A stretch of DNA of 64,000 nt from Halichondria panicea (lineage: Eukaryota; Porifera; Demospongiae; Suberitida; Halichondriidae). Positions 44,589 to 55,599 of this stretch are shown here, in pieces. Below the pieces are notes generated by a model, which made no database searches, was not told where the DNA came from, and worked only from the letters and a program-made list of their open reading frames with translations. A program made the translations under genes and the position numbers. Where the stretch lies: contig NC_087379.1 in the NCBI RefSeq assembly GCF_963675165.1, positions 1,864,201-1,928,200 on the forward strand. The letters are read 5' to 3'. Within the stretch, counting starts at the first letter, position 1. Each line of letters begins with the position of its first letter.

Positions 44589-46838
44589 CTAGGAAAATAT
44601 TTGCACTCTATTGTTGCTATAATCAGACACATACACCACACCACACTGGTCTACTGCTATGCCATAAGGATAGTTGAACTGTCCTGGTCCAGATCCCTTT
44701 GATCCAAACGACTTGAGAAACACTCCCTCACACGTGAACACGGAGACACGATTGTTCCAATACTCCCCCACATACACCAGATCATCACTGTCCACACAGA
44801 TGCTGGCAGGGCGGTTAAGTTCTCCATTTGCACGGCCTTTCTTCCCAAACTGCCTCAGATAGCCACCATCGGGTGTGAAGACTTGCACTCGACCATTAAT
44901 ATAATCAGCCACATACACACAACCACTACGATCGGATGCAACGTCATAGGGAGAGCTAAACTGTCCATTACCACTGCCTCCGCTGCCGAACTTGCTGGAG
45001 AAGGTGAGGTCAGAGTTGAAGATATGAACACAGTTAGCATCATAATCAACCATATACACCTTCCCATTGACACTGTTGACACAAACACCAATCGGATGGT
45101 TAAACTGTCCAGGACCATCGCCACAACTACCTACTGCTGCTATCAGGTCTCCTCCACGTGAGAACTTCAACAGTCGATGATTACCATTATCCACCACCAG
45201 AATGTTGTCATCACCGTCCACTGCACTGTCCACTGCCACACCACGGAGACTCTTCATCTCCCCAACAGCTGTGCCTTGAGTGTCTAATATTCGCAGCTTG
45301 TCTCCTGTGGGGCTAAATATCGAGACAATACCAGCATCGCATTCAGCCACAATTATCTCCCCAGCTTGGTTGAGTGCCACTCCATAAGGTGTCTTGAGAT
45401 CATTGATAGTCTTGATAACAGTTCCTAGTTTATCGATCGGAGTCTTGACTGCCACAGGGAATGGACTTCCAGCCACCTCCTCTCCACCCACTTTCACGAT
45501 CAGCTCGCTGGCCCCGCCCACTGTCGGCTGGTAGGAGATCTCGTACTCTCCCTTCCCTCGTTCATTCACAACACATTTTGTCGTCTGATTCGTTGATTTT
45601 GATATAAGTTCGGCTTTAATGGTTGAGGATGGAATTTGAGTCAGTTGATCATTTGTGTTTGAAAATCGAAGACTAGTGGTTCCTTGTACTCTAGTTTTGT
45701 CGAGTCTTTTTGTAGGGGTGACAGTTACTGATGGTGTGCCAATGGTTCCAAATTCTTTGAAATCTTTGACTAGCTGAGCAGAAGGCACAAAACAGGTGTT
45801 GGTTATCTCACGAGGCTCTAGGGTGTTGGGGTCAAAGGTGTCCACCAGCTCTCTCACTTGCTTCACCACACCTTGCTTCATCTTGAGCACGTCTCCTGGA
45901 GACCCGGTACGAATGCTCTCTCTCACGAAATGCAGGCAGCTGCTACGTTGGGTTTGGAGGATCTCTACCTCCTCTCGCTGAGCAGAGAGACTCTTGAGCT
46001 GTTGTTGGGTGCGGCCTTCCAACTCCGCCACAAGCTCTCCCTCACGAGCATACAGAGCTTGATGGATCTCATCGAATTTCGAGTGGATATTGGTCGCAAT
46101 TTTTCCTCCGTGTTCAATAATTTCAGCATGTCGTCCATCCAGATTGACGAGAGCTGTGTCGGTGGCCTCTAGCTGTTTCTCAATGGGTCCCAGGGAGTCT
46201 AGGATCTCTTTCTTGTGGCTCTCAAAGGTGTCGGCAATTACACTGTACTTGTGGTCTTTGTGTATTTGGACGGTGCAATGGATACAGATCAGTTCTCCAC
46301 AAGTTTCGCAATAAATTCTCATTTTGTCGTCGTGTTTGGGGCAGCGAGGGAACGTCTTCTTTGGGGAAACCAAGCGAATCAAATCTCCCTCCACTTTTTC
46401 AATACTAACAAGTTCATGATTCTTGAGCTCTTTCCATTCTTTGTGCATATCGGTACACTTCGCGCAAATGAACTCGGTGCATTGTCGGCAAAAGCTGGTG
46501 GCTTTACGATTGGTAACAGAACATTTCTCACAGGCCAATTTCTGAGGCTCTCTCACCTTCTTGAGTGTTTCCTGAATGTCAAAGAGATGGTGTACATGGA
46601 AAGCAGCCTGGAGGCCATTCACACCAGTGGGGGGTAGGGGGGTGGGCCGGCGACACTTGGGGCATTCCAGTTGGCCTTGTCGATTGTGGGCAACTATATC
46701 CTCGAGACAATGTTGACAGTAGACGTGGAAACAGGAGAGCAGTCGAGGGTTGGTGTAGGGCTCCAGACAGACTAGGCATGACAGCTGGTCCTCCACTTTG
46801 GAGAGAGCTTCTTGAGCAGCACTCGGCCTCTCAGCCAT
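44589..46838 (-). CDS. TRIM-NHL protein, full length (copy 3)
   Basis: 749 residues, closest to copy 1 in the linker (TPTKRLDKTRVQ shared). RING 21-62 (C3HC4 complete), B-box 1, B-box 2 (RCPKHDDKMRIYCETCGELI), coiled coil, filamin, six NHL repeats. One small in-frame duplication in the NHL part (AVDSAVDGDDN, four extra residues) relative to the others. Start at the ATG at 46838. Intact frame. Its 5'UTR intron is enlarged by the MITE at 46918-47660. Confidence 0.92.
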   Translation of the reverse strand: MAERPSAAQEALSKVEDQLSCLVCLEPYTNPRLLSCFHVYCQHCLEDIVAHNRQGQLECPKCRRPTPLPPTGVNGLQAAFHVHHLFDIQETLKKVREPQKLACEKCSVTNRKATSFCRQCTEFICAKCTDMHKEWKELKNHELVSIEKVEGDLIRLVSPKKTFPRCPKHDDKMRIYCETCGELICIHCTVQIHKDHKYSVIADTFESHKKEILDSLGPIEKQLEATDTALVNLDGRHAEIIEHGGKIATNIHSKFDEIHQALYAREGELVAELEGRTQQQLKSLSAQREEVEILQTQRSSCLHFVRESIRTGSPGDVLKMKQGVVKQVRELVDTFDPNTLEPREITNTCFVPSAQLVKDFKEFGTIGTPSVTVTPTKRLDKTRVQGTTSLRFSNTNDQLTQIPSSTIKAELISKSTNQTTKCVVNERGKGEYEISYQPTVGGASELIVKVGGEEVAGSPFPVAVKTPIDKLGTVIKTINDLKTPYGVALNQAGEIIVAECDAGIVSIFSPTGDKLRILDTQGTAVGEMKSLRGVAVDSAVDGDDNILVVDNGNHRLLKFSRGGDLIAAVGSCGDGPGQFNHPIGVCVNSVNGKVYMVDYDANCVHIFNSDLTFSSKFGSGGSGNGQFSSPYDVASDRSGCVYVADYINGRVQVFTPDGGYLRQFGKKGRANGELNRPASICVDSDDLVYVGEYWNNRVSVFTCEGVFLKSFGSKGSGPGQFNYPYGIAVDQCGVVYVSDYSNNRVQIFS

Positions 46839-46917
46839 TGACAAAAAACTGAGGGTGGAGAGAAAAGGATAACAATAGGCTAAAAAGGAGGCGTGTCAAG
46901 CTTTATAATAATAACAA

Positions 46918-47660
46918 GGGCGTATGAAGTGAAGAGGGCATGCAACTACAATCTATCATAAATTATTATAAATGGGCAGGGTCTTATATGTAAAGAATGC
47001 ATTGCACATGCATGCACCGTTTTTGTGCGTGCATACGGAAACTATTCTAGCTAAGCTAACATGATTGTAGCAGTCTATACTAGTAGTAAATGATGCTAAC
47101 AATACTCAGTGACACTAGAAAGTGAGTAGCATAGTCGTACTAGAAGCAACAAACCAGAAACCACAAACTTTGAGTTGTTGCCTCAAATCATAGGTTTCTT
47201 TGACTCCTGTCTTGATGTAGCAGGTATAGCAATCATAGTGTTAAACTACTACGACTCGTATGAGAGACAAACCAGCTAATGGAAGAAAGCAGATCAAAAG
47301 TGCCGACTCAGCAGTTATGGGTGATTATCGCCAAAATTAGCAGTTAAAAAAATGATGCTGTTTTTTTACAGGTGTGTTTTAAAAAATGGTACTGTTTTTT
47401 TACAGAGGGTTTTTAAAAAATGGTGCTGTTTTTTTCACAGGTGTGTTTTAAAAAAAATGTTGCTGTTTTTTTTACAGAGGGTTTTTAAAAAAATGGTGAC
47501 AAATAATAATAAGAATAATCTTAATTAATCGTGACTAACCTCCTCTAGTGGGCGGTTGGCTAAATATAGCATATCCTGCTGACTCATTAATTATAATATG
47601 ATGCATACACAGCATACATATAGTGAGTTGAATGCCCTCTTCTCTTCGTACGCCGATGAT
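46918..47660. mobile_element. MITE (AAGGGCGTATGAAG ends) in 5'UTR intron of TRIM copy 3
   Basis: About 743 bp. The left end AAGGGCGTATGAAGTGAAGA is inverted at the right (CTCTTCTCTTCGTACGCC). It is inserted between ATAATAATA and ATAATAGC, contiguous in copy 2 (26388-26402). The interior has four tandem units of AAAAAATGGTGCTGTTTTTT type (47340-47500). Same family as 60654-60903. Confidence 0.75.
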
Positions 47661-48790
47661 AATAGCAAAGAATTCGAAAACTACAAACGAATGTATCAGA
47701 ACATGTACAATAATGCTCACCTTTATAAGTAGCAGAAAGAAAAGTTCAAATCTTGGCAAAAGCAGCTATAGACTCACAGCTCCCACAGTGTCAGGTCAGG
47801 TGATGCATGCACAACAATATTCATAGTATTAATTATGGATTGGTACACACATACTTGTGGCTATATTGCCTAGCAACATTCTACACCCACTCTATTGTTA
47901 GCCCCTGACCAGTTGCCTGAGATACAGACAACGCACACTCATACAATGTCACCTTCCATGTTAACAACACTCCATACCATGTTGATTGATCTCACATCAT
48001 GCACCCAATGCACACACGAGGAGGTATGACAGGTGGGTGCAGCTCTAGCAATTAGTCTTTGATTGAGCAATAATTATCTGCCCACACACAAGATCACAAA
48101 ATTTATCATAATACAAAAATCAGCATACATACATACATACATACATACATACATACATACGGATGATAATCTCTATGTGTATAATTATGTTAGAACACTC
48201 TTAATTGGGTCCATGAGATGCATGGTTGACGTGGACTCTATTGCCCCACCCACTCACACCACCCACTCACACCACCAACCTTTTTTTGTGGTCGAGATAT
48301 TTACGTATCAATTATTGATAATGACAATAATCCAGTGTTGAAGGGATGAGCAATATATACAAGCTCAACAACACACCAGGAGATACCCAGCGAGACAGAG
48401 ACGAAACAATCAACACTAGGCAATTATTTCCAAGTGTTCATTGTCCATCACAACCCAATGCCCATACAAGCAGCCTGGGACCACTTGTTACAAGGAACAA
48501 ACATCATTATTGAGAGGGATTGAGAATACACACATTGATTAAGAGTTGGTGCAACTGAAACCCAGCCTTCAAGAGAAGCTCTAAAACTGTTAGACAGTGG
48601 ACTAGTGGACCTGCTAGACAATTAGCAAATCCACATTGACACAATCGATCAAGTGAGTTGCCCAAGTGATAAATGCATGCTGTCTTAAGACACACAAGTA
48701 CTGCCTCCGGCCCACCCTTACAGGAGGCTACACGAAATTATCCTTCTTACATTTAACGACTGCTCATCTAATTCACTATAGACTAGAAGG
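47661..48790. repeat. Duplicated upstream flank of TRIM copy 3
   Basis: Leader exon near 47716 onward, then the flank shared with 6770-7444, with a (CATA)n microsatellite at 48124-48160. After 48620 it continues with sequence that the Penelope-like insertion interrupts in copy 1. No gene seen. Confidence 0.7.
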
Positions 48791-49229
48791 TAGCCTCGAT
48801 CCCAGGCCGCACTTCACTCAGGAAAGTGGGCCTGGTATCGACTGCTTGCGCATGCGCTAATATCTCCCTGGTATCTGGCTTTGGATAGCATCGTATATGC
48901 ATGCTCAGTAAAATAATGACAACACAGGTTTCTATAGCCCATCGGATAGCATTCTCTGATAGCTACCCTTAGCCTGCTATGTTAACAAAAGACTCACAGC
49001 AGTGTGGATGACGATGGAGTGAAAGCTGACAAGAGCCTGTATGGACAGGCCACGCCCATTTAACACTAACTTTGGTGAAAGTCTACTATACTGCTGCTCT
49101 ATCAGAAGAAAATAGCTGTACAACAAACCTACACAGCTCTGTCTCCAGCTATAGCTAGCTAGCTATATAGCTCTGTGTATGATATTTTCTCAGTACTATA
49201 GGACATTTTACGGGAAAAATATCCAATAA
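48791..49229. mobile_element. Truncated relative of the TAGCCTC MITE
   Basis: TAGCCTCGATCCCAGGCCGC and GCTTGCGCATGCGCTAATAT run parallel to the right part of 20094-20996 (inverted orientation), to a break near ACGGGAAAAATATCCAATAA. One terminus lost. Confidence 0.7.
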
Positions 49230-49289
49230 TTATCATGTCATGCAGGGATAAATGAATGATAACATGCATGGGAACGTTCTATTCATAAA

Positions 49290-49628
49290 TACCGTATAAT
49301 TATGCTTAATCAGGAGCCGCGGCTACTTTTAGCTAGAAGAGAGGCCATTGTTTAAGAGAGGCGTTTATTAACTCCAGCTAATTCAACAACCTTTAGTTTG
49401 TCATTAAAAGTTTTTTTTCACCTACATAAACTTGAACTCTGCCATGATAAAGTTTTTGCAATGCACTAACAAGCTACTACCTGTACCTAGTAGCTACGTA
49501 CATGTAGCTAGCTGTGCTGGTATTAATTTGTCTGCCACGTGCAGAAATGCTAGAGTCAAACTTCACTGAGGGTACTATTTAAGAGCGGCCTTTACACAAA
49601 AGCGGCCTCTGATCGAGCATATACGGTA
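49290..49628. mobile_element. MITE, second copy of the TACCGTATATGC family
   Basis: 339 bp, TACCGTATAATTATGCTTAA at left and GATCGAGCATATACGGTA at right, opposite in orientation to 27176-27564 (AACTTGAACTCTGCCATGA versus TCATGGCAGAGTTCAAGTT). TA on both sides. Confidence 0.78.
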
Positions 49629-49647
49629 TATTGCATAACAAACCTCA

Positions 49648-49750
49648 TGTGCTTTGAACTTGTAGAGGAAAATCTCTCTTGACCTGACACCACCAGTAGC
49701 AGGTAGAAGGTACGCAGCAATCACTGCATCATCCTCCAGAGCTGTTAACT
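49648..49750 (-). other. Exon-like block of unrecognised gene
   Basis: The minus strand reads LQLTALEDDAVIAAYLLPA, TGGVRSREIFLYKFKAHEV with no stop and lies between GT-rich intron-like DNA and a MITE. It fits the mosaic of exon scraps, but I cannot assign a family. Confidence 0.35.
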
Positions 49751-50294
49751 GGAGTGTGTGTGTGTGTGGGTGTGTGTGTGTGTGTGGGTGTGTGTGTGTG
49801 TGTGTAGTGTGTGTGTGGGTGAAGATACAAGTGTGTGTATTTGTGTAGGGTGGGAAGGTGTGTTGTAGGCCGGTATTTGAAACTTACTTCTCAAGTTATT
49901 GAATAATTGTTGTGTGTGGGTGCACTAACTACTTACATTAAGAACTCCAGATGAAACAGGTTCTTTATTTTGTACAATAGAGAGTTCTGGCCATCCATTT
50001 CTTCTGTGGAGCATCATGAGACATAGATCATAATAATCACAGCCACCAATTAACACCCCAAAAAGTACGAATTAACACTAATACCGATGGCCAAAGACTA
50101 ATAATGCCTTGTGTTCTTCTCCCTGTTCCAGTATAGCTACCTGGTAGAATGGTCGATTTATGTAGCTCCCAACATACTGTGCATGTGTAAATACTTGAGA
50201 GACCTAAACTCACTCTAATTAGTCGGGTCCCTATATAGGCTACCATTTGTCATAATGCATGGCATACAGGCGTCTTAGTTTGAAAGGTTAACCA

Positions 50295-50845
50295 CTTCTC
50301 TTCAGCGATGATGATGCTGCTCAATCTTATTGGCTGAGTGGACTGAGCCGTGAGCTCTGCCTCCCGAGAGCATCCAGGCTCCTCCTCCAAATACAGCGGC
50401 TTCACTAACACTATGTCCGGTTTAATACTCAACCTGCAGCTGTGTGTGTGTGGGCGTGTGGAGGGTGTGTGGGTGGAATATACGTAATTATTAATAACTA
50501 TTGGACGCTGGAATTCACCAAGCAATATCAAGCCACGTTAGAATTATTTTTAGGCCGAATTTTTGCATTTAATTACTCCAAGCTTAATTAACTATTGACT
50601 GTAACTCACGGTCACAGCTTGCACCAGTATCCCCCCTCCCCTACACACACACACAGTAGGTACACTGACCAAGAGAAGCAACCTTGAGGGGAGCTCGGAG
50701 TGAAGTTAACTTGACCCCAGTGCTGGAGGGGACATAGGGAAGTAAAACCACCGGTAAGTTTAGCTTCCCCAGAGAGCTGGCTTTTTTATGAAGGGAGCAG
50801 ACGAGTATATATATATATATGAGGACCGTGGCTGCTACCAAGACT
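50295..50845 (-). pseudogene. NUP210: NUP210 exons 1 and 2, copy 4
   Basis: Exon 1 at 50845-50660 has GKLNLPVVLLPYVPSSTGVK after a leader disrupted by an (AT)n insertion. Exon 2 at 50425-50295 has VKPLYLEEEPGCSREAELTA and QPIRLSSIIIAEEK, matching human IEPLGLDEQQCSQKAVV and PARLTSIIFAEDI. This is the only place where exons 1 and 2 are in the correct order and spacing, so it may be nearest the ancestral gene arrangement. Confidence 0.7.
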
Positions 50846-50849
50846 CAGA

Positions 50850-51065
50850 GTTTGATGTGGTGTAGCACAGTGTCCATGGAGGGTCTGTCCTGAGGGGGGA
50901 GTGAGAGACACATGTATAGGAGGTGATGAGTGGGTGGAGCTCCCGCCATACACCTTCCATACTCGATACGACGATAGCAGACCAAGAAATACAGCAGCTT
51001 CAGGAAATCTGGCATCCACTTCACAAGCAAGCACTCCAAAACTATATATGCACATCATCTTTGTC
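50850..51065 (-). pseudogene. TKL kinase C-terminal fragment, copy 4
   Basis: Minus strand IYSFGVLACEV then DRPSMDTVLHHIKL in another frame. An in-frame loss of the NAR-type residues leaves VDARFPEAAVFL. Broken copy directly upstream of TRIM copy 4's 3' flank. Confidence 0.6.
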
Positions 51066-51353
51066 CATGCACGAGACTGTGGGGGGATGGAAAATTAGTT
51101 CAGGAAATTGCTCGCATAAACATAAATAACACAATCTACAATTTAAATAGACATTAGTGTACAACATGCACATGCAGGAATAGGGACAGGGTGAGGTACG
51201 ATACTAAAGGTACGACTATAACAGGAGAGACTCAGTACACACGCACACAGGGACAGCATAGGCAAAGAATTCACTGGTTTCAATTTCAAGGTTTCAATTT
51301 CATTAAGCAACATGTATGCTACAAAAAAATATAACTCAACAACAAAAAATAAA

Positions 51354-52745
51354 CTAGGAAACTATTTGCACTCTTTTGTTGCTAAAATCACACACATACA
51401 CCACACCACAATGGTCTACTGCTATGCCATAAGGACTGTTGAACTGTCCTGGTCCAGATCCATGTGATCCAAACGACTTGAGATACACTCCCTCACACGT
51501 GAACATGGAGACACGACCGTTCCCAAGCTCCCCCACATACACCAGATCATCATTGTCCACATAGATGCTGACAGGTCCATAAAGTTCTCCATTTCCACTG
51601 CCTCTTTGCCCAAACTGCTTCAGATAGCCACCATCAGGTGTGAAGACTTGCACTCGATGATTGGAAGCATCAGCCACATATACACAACCACTACGATCGG
51701 ATGCAACGTCCCAGGAATTGTTTAACTGTCCATTACCACTGCCATAGCTGCCGAACTTGCTGGAGAAGGTGAGGTCAGAGTTGAAGATGTGAACACAGTC
51801 AGCACCGTAATTAACCACATACACCTTCCCATTGACACTGTTGACACACATGCCACAAGGATTGTTTAACTGTCCAGGACCATCGCCATCACTACCTACT
51901 GCTGCTATAAGGTCTCCTACACATGAAAACTTCAACAGTCGATGATTACCATTATCCACCACCAGAACGTTGTCATCACCGTCCACTGCCACACAACGAG
52001 GATTCTTCATCTCTCCAACAGCTGTTCCTCGAGTGTCTAATGTTCGCAGCTTTTCTTCTGTGGGGCTAAATATCGAGACAATACCAGCATCCTCTTCAGT
52101 CACAATTATCTCCCCAGCTTGGTTGAGTGCTACACCTCGAGGTTTCTTGAGATCATTGATAGTCTTGATAACAGTTCCTAGTTTATCGATCGGAGTCTTG
52201 ACTGCCACAGGGAATGGACTTCCTGCCACCTCTTCTCCACCCACACTAACAATCAGCTCGCTGGCCCCACCCACTGTTGGCTGGTAGGATATCTCGAACT
52301 CTCCCTTCCCTCGTTCCTTCACAACACATTTTGTGGTTTCGTTCGTCAGCTTAGAGACAATTTTGGCTTCAATGTTCAACAAATCCAAGCCAACAATTCG
52401 TTGTTTGGAATCTATTGCATTCAGAATGGCAACAGGAAGAGGTTGGGTTGTCTTCATTCGTCTTGAGGGCACCACTTTCAACGCACAATAGTTAGTCACT
52501 TCTTTACTAGTACAGATGTGAACTGAATCCTGACAAGCTTCAACAATTTGAGTAGAATATGCAAAACAGGACTTGAGCTGTTGTTGCGTGTGGTTTTCCA
52601 ACTCGGCCATAACATCCCTCTCACGAGCATCAAGAGCTTCACGAATATCATTGAATTTCAAGCGGATATTGGTCTCAATTTTTGTTTGGTGTTCAGCATA
52701 CTGTCCATTCAATTTGACCAGAGGCTGTTCAGCACTCTCAGCCAT
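51354..52745 (-). CDS. Truncated TRIM-NHL paralogue: coiled coil, filamin, NHL only (copy 4)
   Basis: 463 residues, uninterrupted. It begins MAESAEQPLVKLNGQYAEHQ: the first codons and the upstream splice acceptor match the full-length copies (MAERPS...), then the sequence jumps directly to the late coiled-coil region, removing RING and both B-boxes. Coiled coil about 1-70, a divergent linker 70-125, filamin 125-190, six NHL repeats 195-463 ending VQIVS. Without RING it cannot be a RING E3 ligase; it could compete with full-length paralogues for targets or dimerise with them (inference). No stop or shift, despite the deletion, suggests the frame has been kept. Confidence 0.85.
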   Translation of the reverse strand: MAESAEQPLVKLNGQYAEHQTKIETNIRLKFNDIREALDARERDVMAELENHTQQQLKSCFAYSTQIVEACQDSVHICTSKEVTNYCALKVVPSRRMKTTQPLPVAILNAIDSKQRIVGLDLLNIEAKIVSKLTNETTKCVVKERGKGEFEISYQPTVGGASELIVSVGGEEVAGSPFPVAVKTPIDKLGTVIKTINDLKKPRGVALNQAGEIIVTEEDAGIVSIFSPTEEKLRTLDTRGTAVGEMKNPRCVAVDGDDNVLVVDNGNHRLLKFSCVGDLIAAVGSDGDGPGQLNNPCGMCVNSVNGKVYVVNYGADCVHIFNSDLTFSSKFGSYGSGNGQLNNSWDVASDRSGCVYVADASNHRVQVFTPDGGYLKQFGQRGSGNGELYGPVSIYVDNDDLVYVGELGNGRVSMFTCEGVYLKSFGSHGSGPGQFNSPYGIAVDHCGVVYVCDFSNKRVQIVS

Positions 52746-52749
52746 TGAA

Positions 52750-53329
52750 ACAAAACTGTAATGGAGAGAAGAAAAGGATATAACAACAAGTTAAAAGGGC
52801 ACTTGTATCGACTGACCTATAGAGCTAAATGAAAACTACAAACGGAACGTGTACAATAATTATGCTCACCTTTATATTAGTAGCAGAAAGAAAAGCTCGA
52901 AGCTTGGCAAAAGCAGCAGCTGCTATAGATACTCATGCACAGCTCTCACAGTGACAGGTCAGGTGATGTATGCACAATAATAACATTGATCGATAATTAT
53001 AGTGGTCCATATTAATTTTGTACAATAATACGTGTGTCTAATAATTGTAGTATTATTGACGTTTGTACGAATATGGAACAATAATCATTACTATGCAAAT
53101 GATCACATTGTACACCCACTCTACTATTATCTAATAAATAAGGTTAGATGCATACAGTGGACTCCATTTTTCCCCACCCACTCACACCACCGGCCTTCTC
53201 TTGTGGTCGGGATATTTTACATATCAAAACTGGGGTCATAGTTTCCTTGTGTGGGCATAATCATCTCATTTTCTGTAGGTCACTTTCTGCACTGTCCGTA
53301 TTTTTGGGTCCATGCAGTTTTGGTACAGC
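52750..53329. other. 5'UTR intron, leader and flank of TRIM copy 4
   Basis: Splice acceptor CATTACAG|TTTTGTTTC before the ATG; donor near 52869 (AAAG|GTGAGC on minus), and leader with TCTCACAGTGACAGGTCAGG. Then a duplicated flank shared with 26960-27110. No further gene. Confidence 0.55.
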
Positions 53330-53430
53330 CCATCTACACTGGCTGGTTGGAGGAGGCCGTGAGAACAGCTGCACCGGACACACCTCCCAGTCTCACACAC
53401 ACTAGTGCTGCACAACAGACACGCTTTGAA
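53330..53430 (-). pseudogene. FARSB: FARSB exon scrap, copy 2
   Basis: Nearly identical to 9570-9650 (GGTTGGAGGAGGCCGTGAGA and flanks). It carries only the 3' edge of the last FARSB block, too short to be coding on its own. Confidence 0.45.
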
Positions 53431-53639
53431 CACAATCAAATACGGCAAATGACATTGTGCATATATGCATCTATTAAGCTAATTAAAAGTTAATTCCTAC
53501 ATGCATATAAGTCCTCATCCTTTGATATTATATGCCATTTCCGTCAATGACTTTATTCACTTCATAGTTGATTAATTAACTCACCGTTTTCAGACAGTTT
53601 AAAAAACTCTAAGACTTTTTAAAAATTGGACCACAGAAA

Positions 53640-54065
53640 ATCTAGTTTAATACAGCCTCTCAAAGTCGTACAGCGCACATTTAACTCTTATAGGAACCAT
53701 CTAATTGTATGCTAAAATCAGTGGCAAAAGTTGTCCCCCTCAACAACACATGCTCACTTTCTGAGTCCTTTTGTTGTAGTGAGGAGGTCTGGGGTGGGTA
53801 TATAGAGTATTCTGAGTGATGTATAGCATTATGTTCTCAATGACTACCGTAATTGTTCTAATTGTAAAAAATAATTAGCATGAAAAAATGTACGAAAAAA
53901 GTAAAATTATGGGCGTTATAAAAGAGGGCGTCCTAACCGAGCTGGTTCTATAATTAGAACGCTTATGGTAGTAGCTTGATGATGTCAGGCTCCACCTCAG
54001 ACAAACCTTGACCTTGGCAGTACCAGTTTTGACGCCCGCCACCAGCACCATGTCACCATGAAGAC
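53640..54065 (-). pseudogene. NUP210: NUP210 exon scrap beside TRIM copy 5
   Basis: The minus strand at 54060-53985 reads HGDMVLVAGVKTGTAKVKV, corresponding to human GDTILVSGMKTGSSKLKA; the rest of the exon is shortened. 53640-53780 repeats the 2760-2890 block. Non-functional. Confidence 0.62.
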
Positions 54066-54236
54066 CCTGCAGCGGAGGGGTGGGGTGAGGTACGATACTA
54101 AAGGTACGACTATAACAGGAGAGACTCAATACGCACGTACACATGCAGGGACAGCATTACTGCATAGGCAAAGAATTCACTGGTTCCAATTTCAATATTT
54201 ATTAGCAATAAATTATTACAAAACAAATTTAATAAA

Positions 54237-55088
54237 CTAGGAAAATAGTTGCACTCTATTATTGCCCTGATCGGACACATACACCACACCACACTGGTCT
54301 ACTACTATGCCAAAAGGACGGTTGAACTGTCCTGGTCCAGATCCGTCTGATCCAAACGACTTGAGAAACACTCCCTCACACGTGAACACGGAGACACGAT
54401 TGTTCCCATACTCCCCCACATACACCAGATCATCACTGTCCACACAGATGCAGACAGGGTAGTTAAGTTTTCCCTTTCCCTTGCCTCGCTTCCCAAACTG
54501 CCTCAGATAGTCACCATCGGGTGTGAAGACTTGCACTCGATTATTACTATAATCAGCCACATACACACAACCACTACGATCGAATGCAACGTCCCAGGGA
54601 TTGTTAAATTGTCCATTACCAGTGCCAGAGCATCCGAACTTGCTGGAAAAGGTCAGGTCAGAGTTGAAGATATAAACACAGAAAGCACCATTATCAACCA
54701 CATACACCTTCCCATTGACACTGTTGACACACACACCACATGGATTGTTAAACTGTCCAGGACCATCACCATGACTACCTACTGCTGCTATCAGGTCTCC
54801 TCCACGTGAGAACTTCAACAGTCGATCATTACTACCGTCAAAACTACCGTCCACCACCAGAATGTTGTCATCACCGTCCACTGCCACACCACGAGGACCC
54901 TTCATCTCCCCAACAGCTGTGCCTCGAGTGTCTAATGTTCGCAGCTTGTCTCCTGTGGGGCTAAATATCGAGACAATACCAGCATTGTATTCAGTCACAA
55001 TTATCTCGCCAGCTTGGTTGAGTGCCACTCTATAAGGTAACTTGAGATCATCGATAGTCTTGATAACAGTTCTTAGCCTCTCAGACAT
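54237..55088 (-). CDS. NHL-only paralogue (copy 5)
   Basis: 283 residues. It starts MSERLRTVIKTIDDLKLPYR: the conserved 5' end (upstream TTTTGTTTCA, MSER for MAER) is joined straight to the first NHL repeat, removing RING, B-boxes, coiled coil and filamin. Six NHL repeats fill the rest, with a short in-frame expansion (GSFDGSNDR). Frame open throughout, ending VQLFS. The product would be a bare beta-propeller, which could bind the same RNA or protein ligands without ligase activity (inference). ATG at 55088; acceptor just upstream near 55099. Confidence 0.82.
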   Translation of the reverse strand: MSERLRTVIKTIDDLKLPYRVALNQAGEIIVTEYNAGIVSIFSPTGDKLRTLDTRGTAVGEMKGPRGVAVDGDDNILVVDGSFDGSNDRLLKFSRGGDLIAAVGSHGDGPGQFNNPCGVCVNSVNGKVYVVDNGAFCVYIFNSDLTFSSKFGCSGTGNGQFNNPWDVAFDRSGCVYVADYSNNRVQVFTPDGDYLRQFGKRGKGKGKLNYPVCICVDSDDLVYVGEYGNNRVSVFTCEGVFLKSFGSDGSGPGQFNRPFGIVVDQCGVVYVSDQGNNRVQLFS

Positions 55089-55148
55089 TGAAACAAAACT
55101 GTGACGGAGAGAAGAAATGGATCACAATAGGCTACTTGTATCTTGACC

Positions 55149-55512
55149 TACCGTAAGACCTCGATTTAAAGCGACACTTTTTAATAATTACGAAGCCAGA
55201 GGTCGCTTTTTTGGAGTTGAAAAATTGTATTGAAGTCCTAGTGTCGCATATTTAGAGAGTTGCATCTAATTGGAGGTAAATTTACAGAGTCTATATGCCT
55301 CGATTTCAGGCCGCTTAAAAACACTGATTTTCCAGTGGGATAGCTAGCTACAATCGAGGCTAGGGAGTGGCTACATTTACCTCTATTTAGAACGCGACAT
55401 TAAAAAATAATTGTCAACGCAGCTGTCGCTACTTTTAGAGGTAAGAAAATTGCTGAAGCTCCTGGGTGTCGCATATTTGGAGTAGGTCGCCTTAAATCGA
55501 GGTCTTACGGTA
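55149..55512. mobile_element. MITE with TACCGTAAGACCTCGATTTA ends
   Basis: 364 bp; TACCGTAAGACCTCGATTTA at left, TAAATCGAGGTCTTACGGTA at right, TA-rich target. Located in the 5'UTR intron of copy 5 (leader donor near 55592). Contains a short TAGCCTC-type relic near 55300-55365. Confidence 0.82.
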
Positions 55513-55599
55513 TACTAGAGCAAATAATTAAAGCAACGAAATACAAAGGAATGCACCAGGCAAACAAATGTATCAGAACAATTATGCTCACCTTTGTTA

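Noticed and set aside
47340-47510. Tandem AAAAAATGGTGCTGTTTTTT units as a promoter array
   Set aside because: Interior of a MITE; simple low-complexity repetition explains it.
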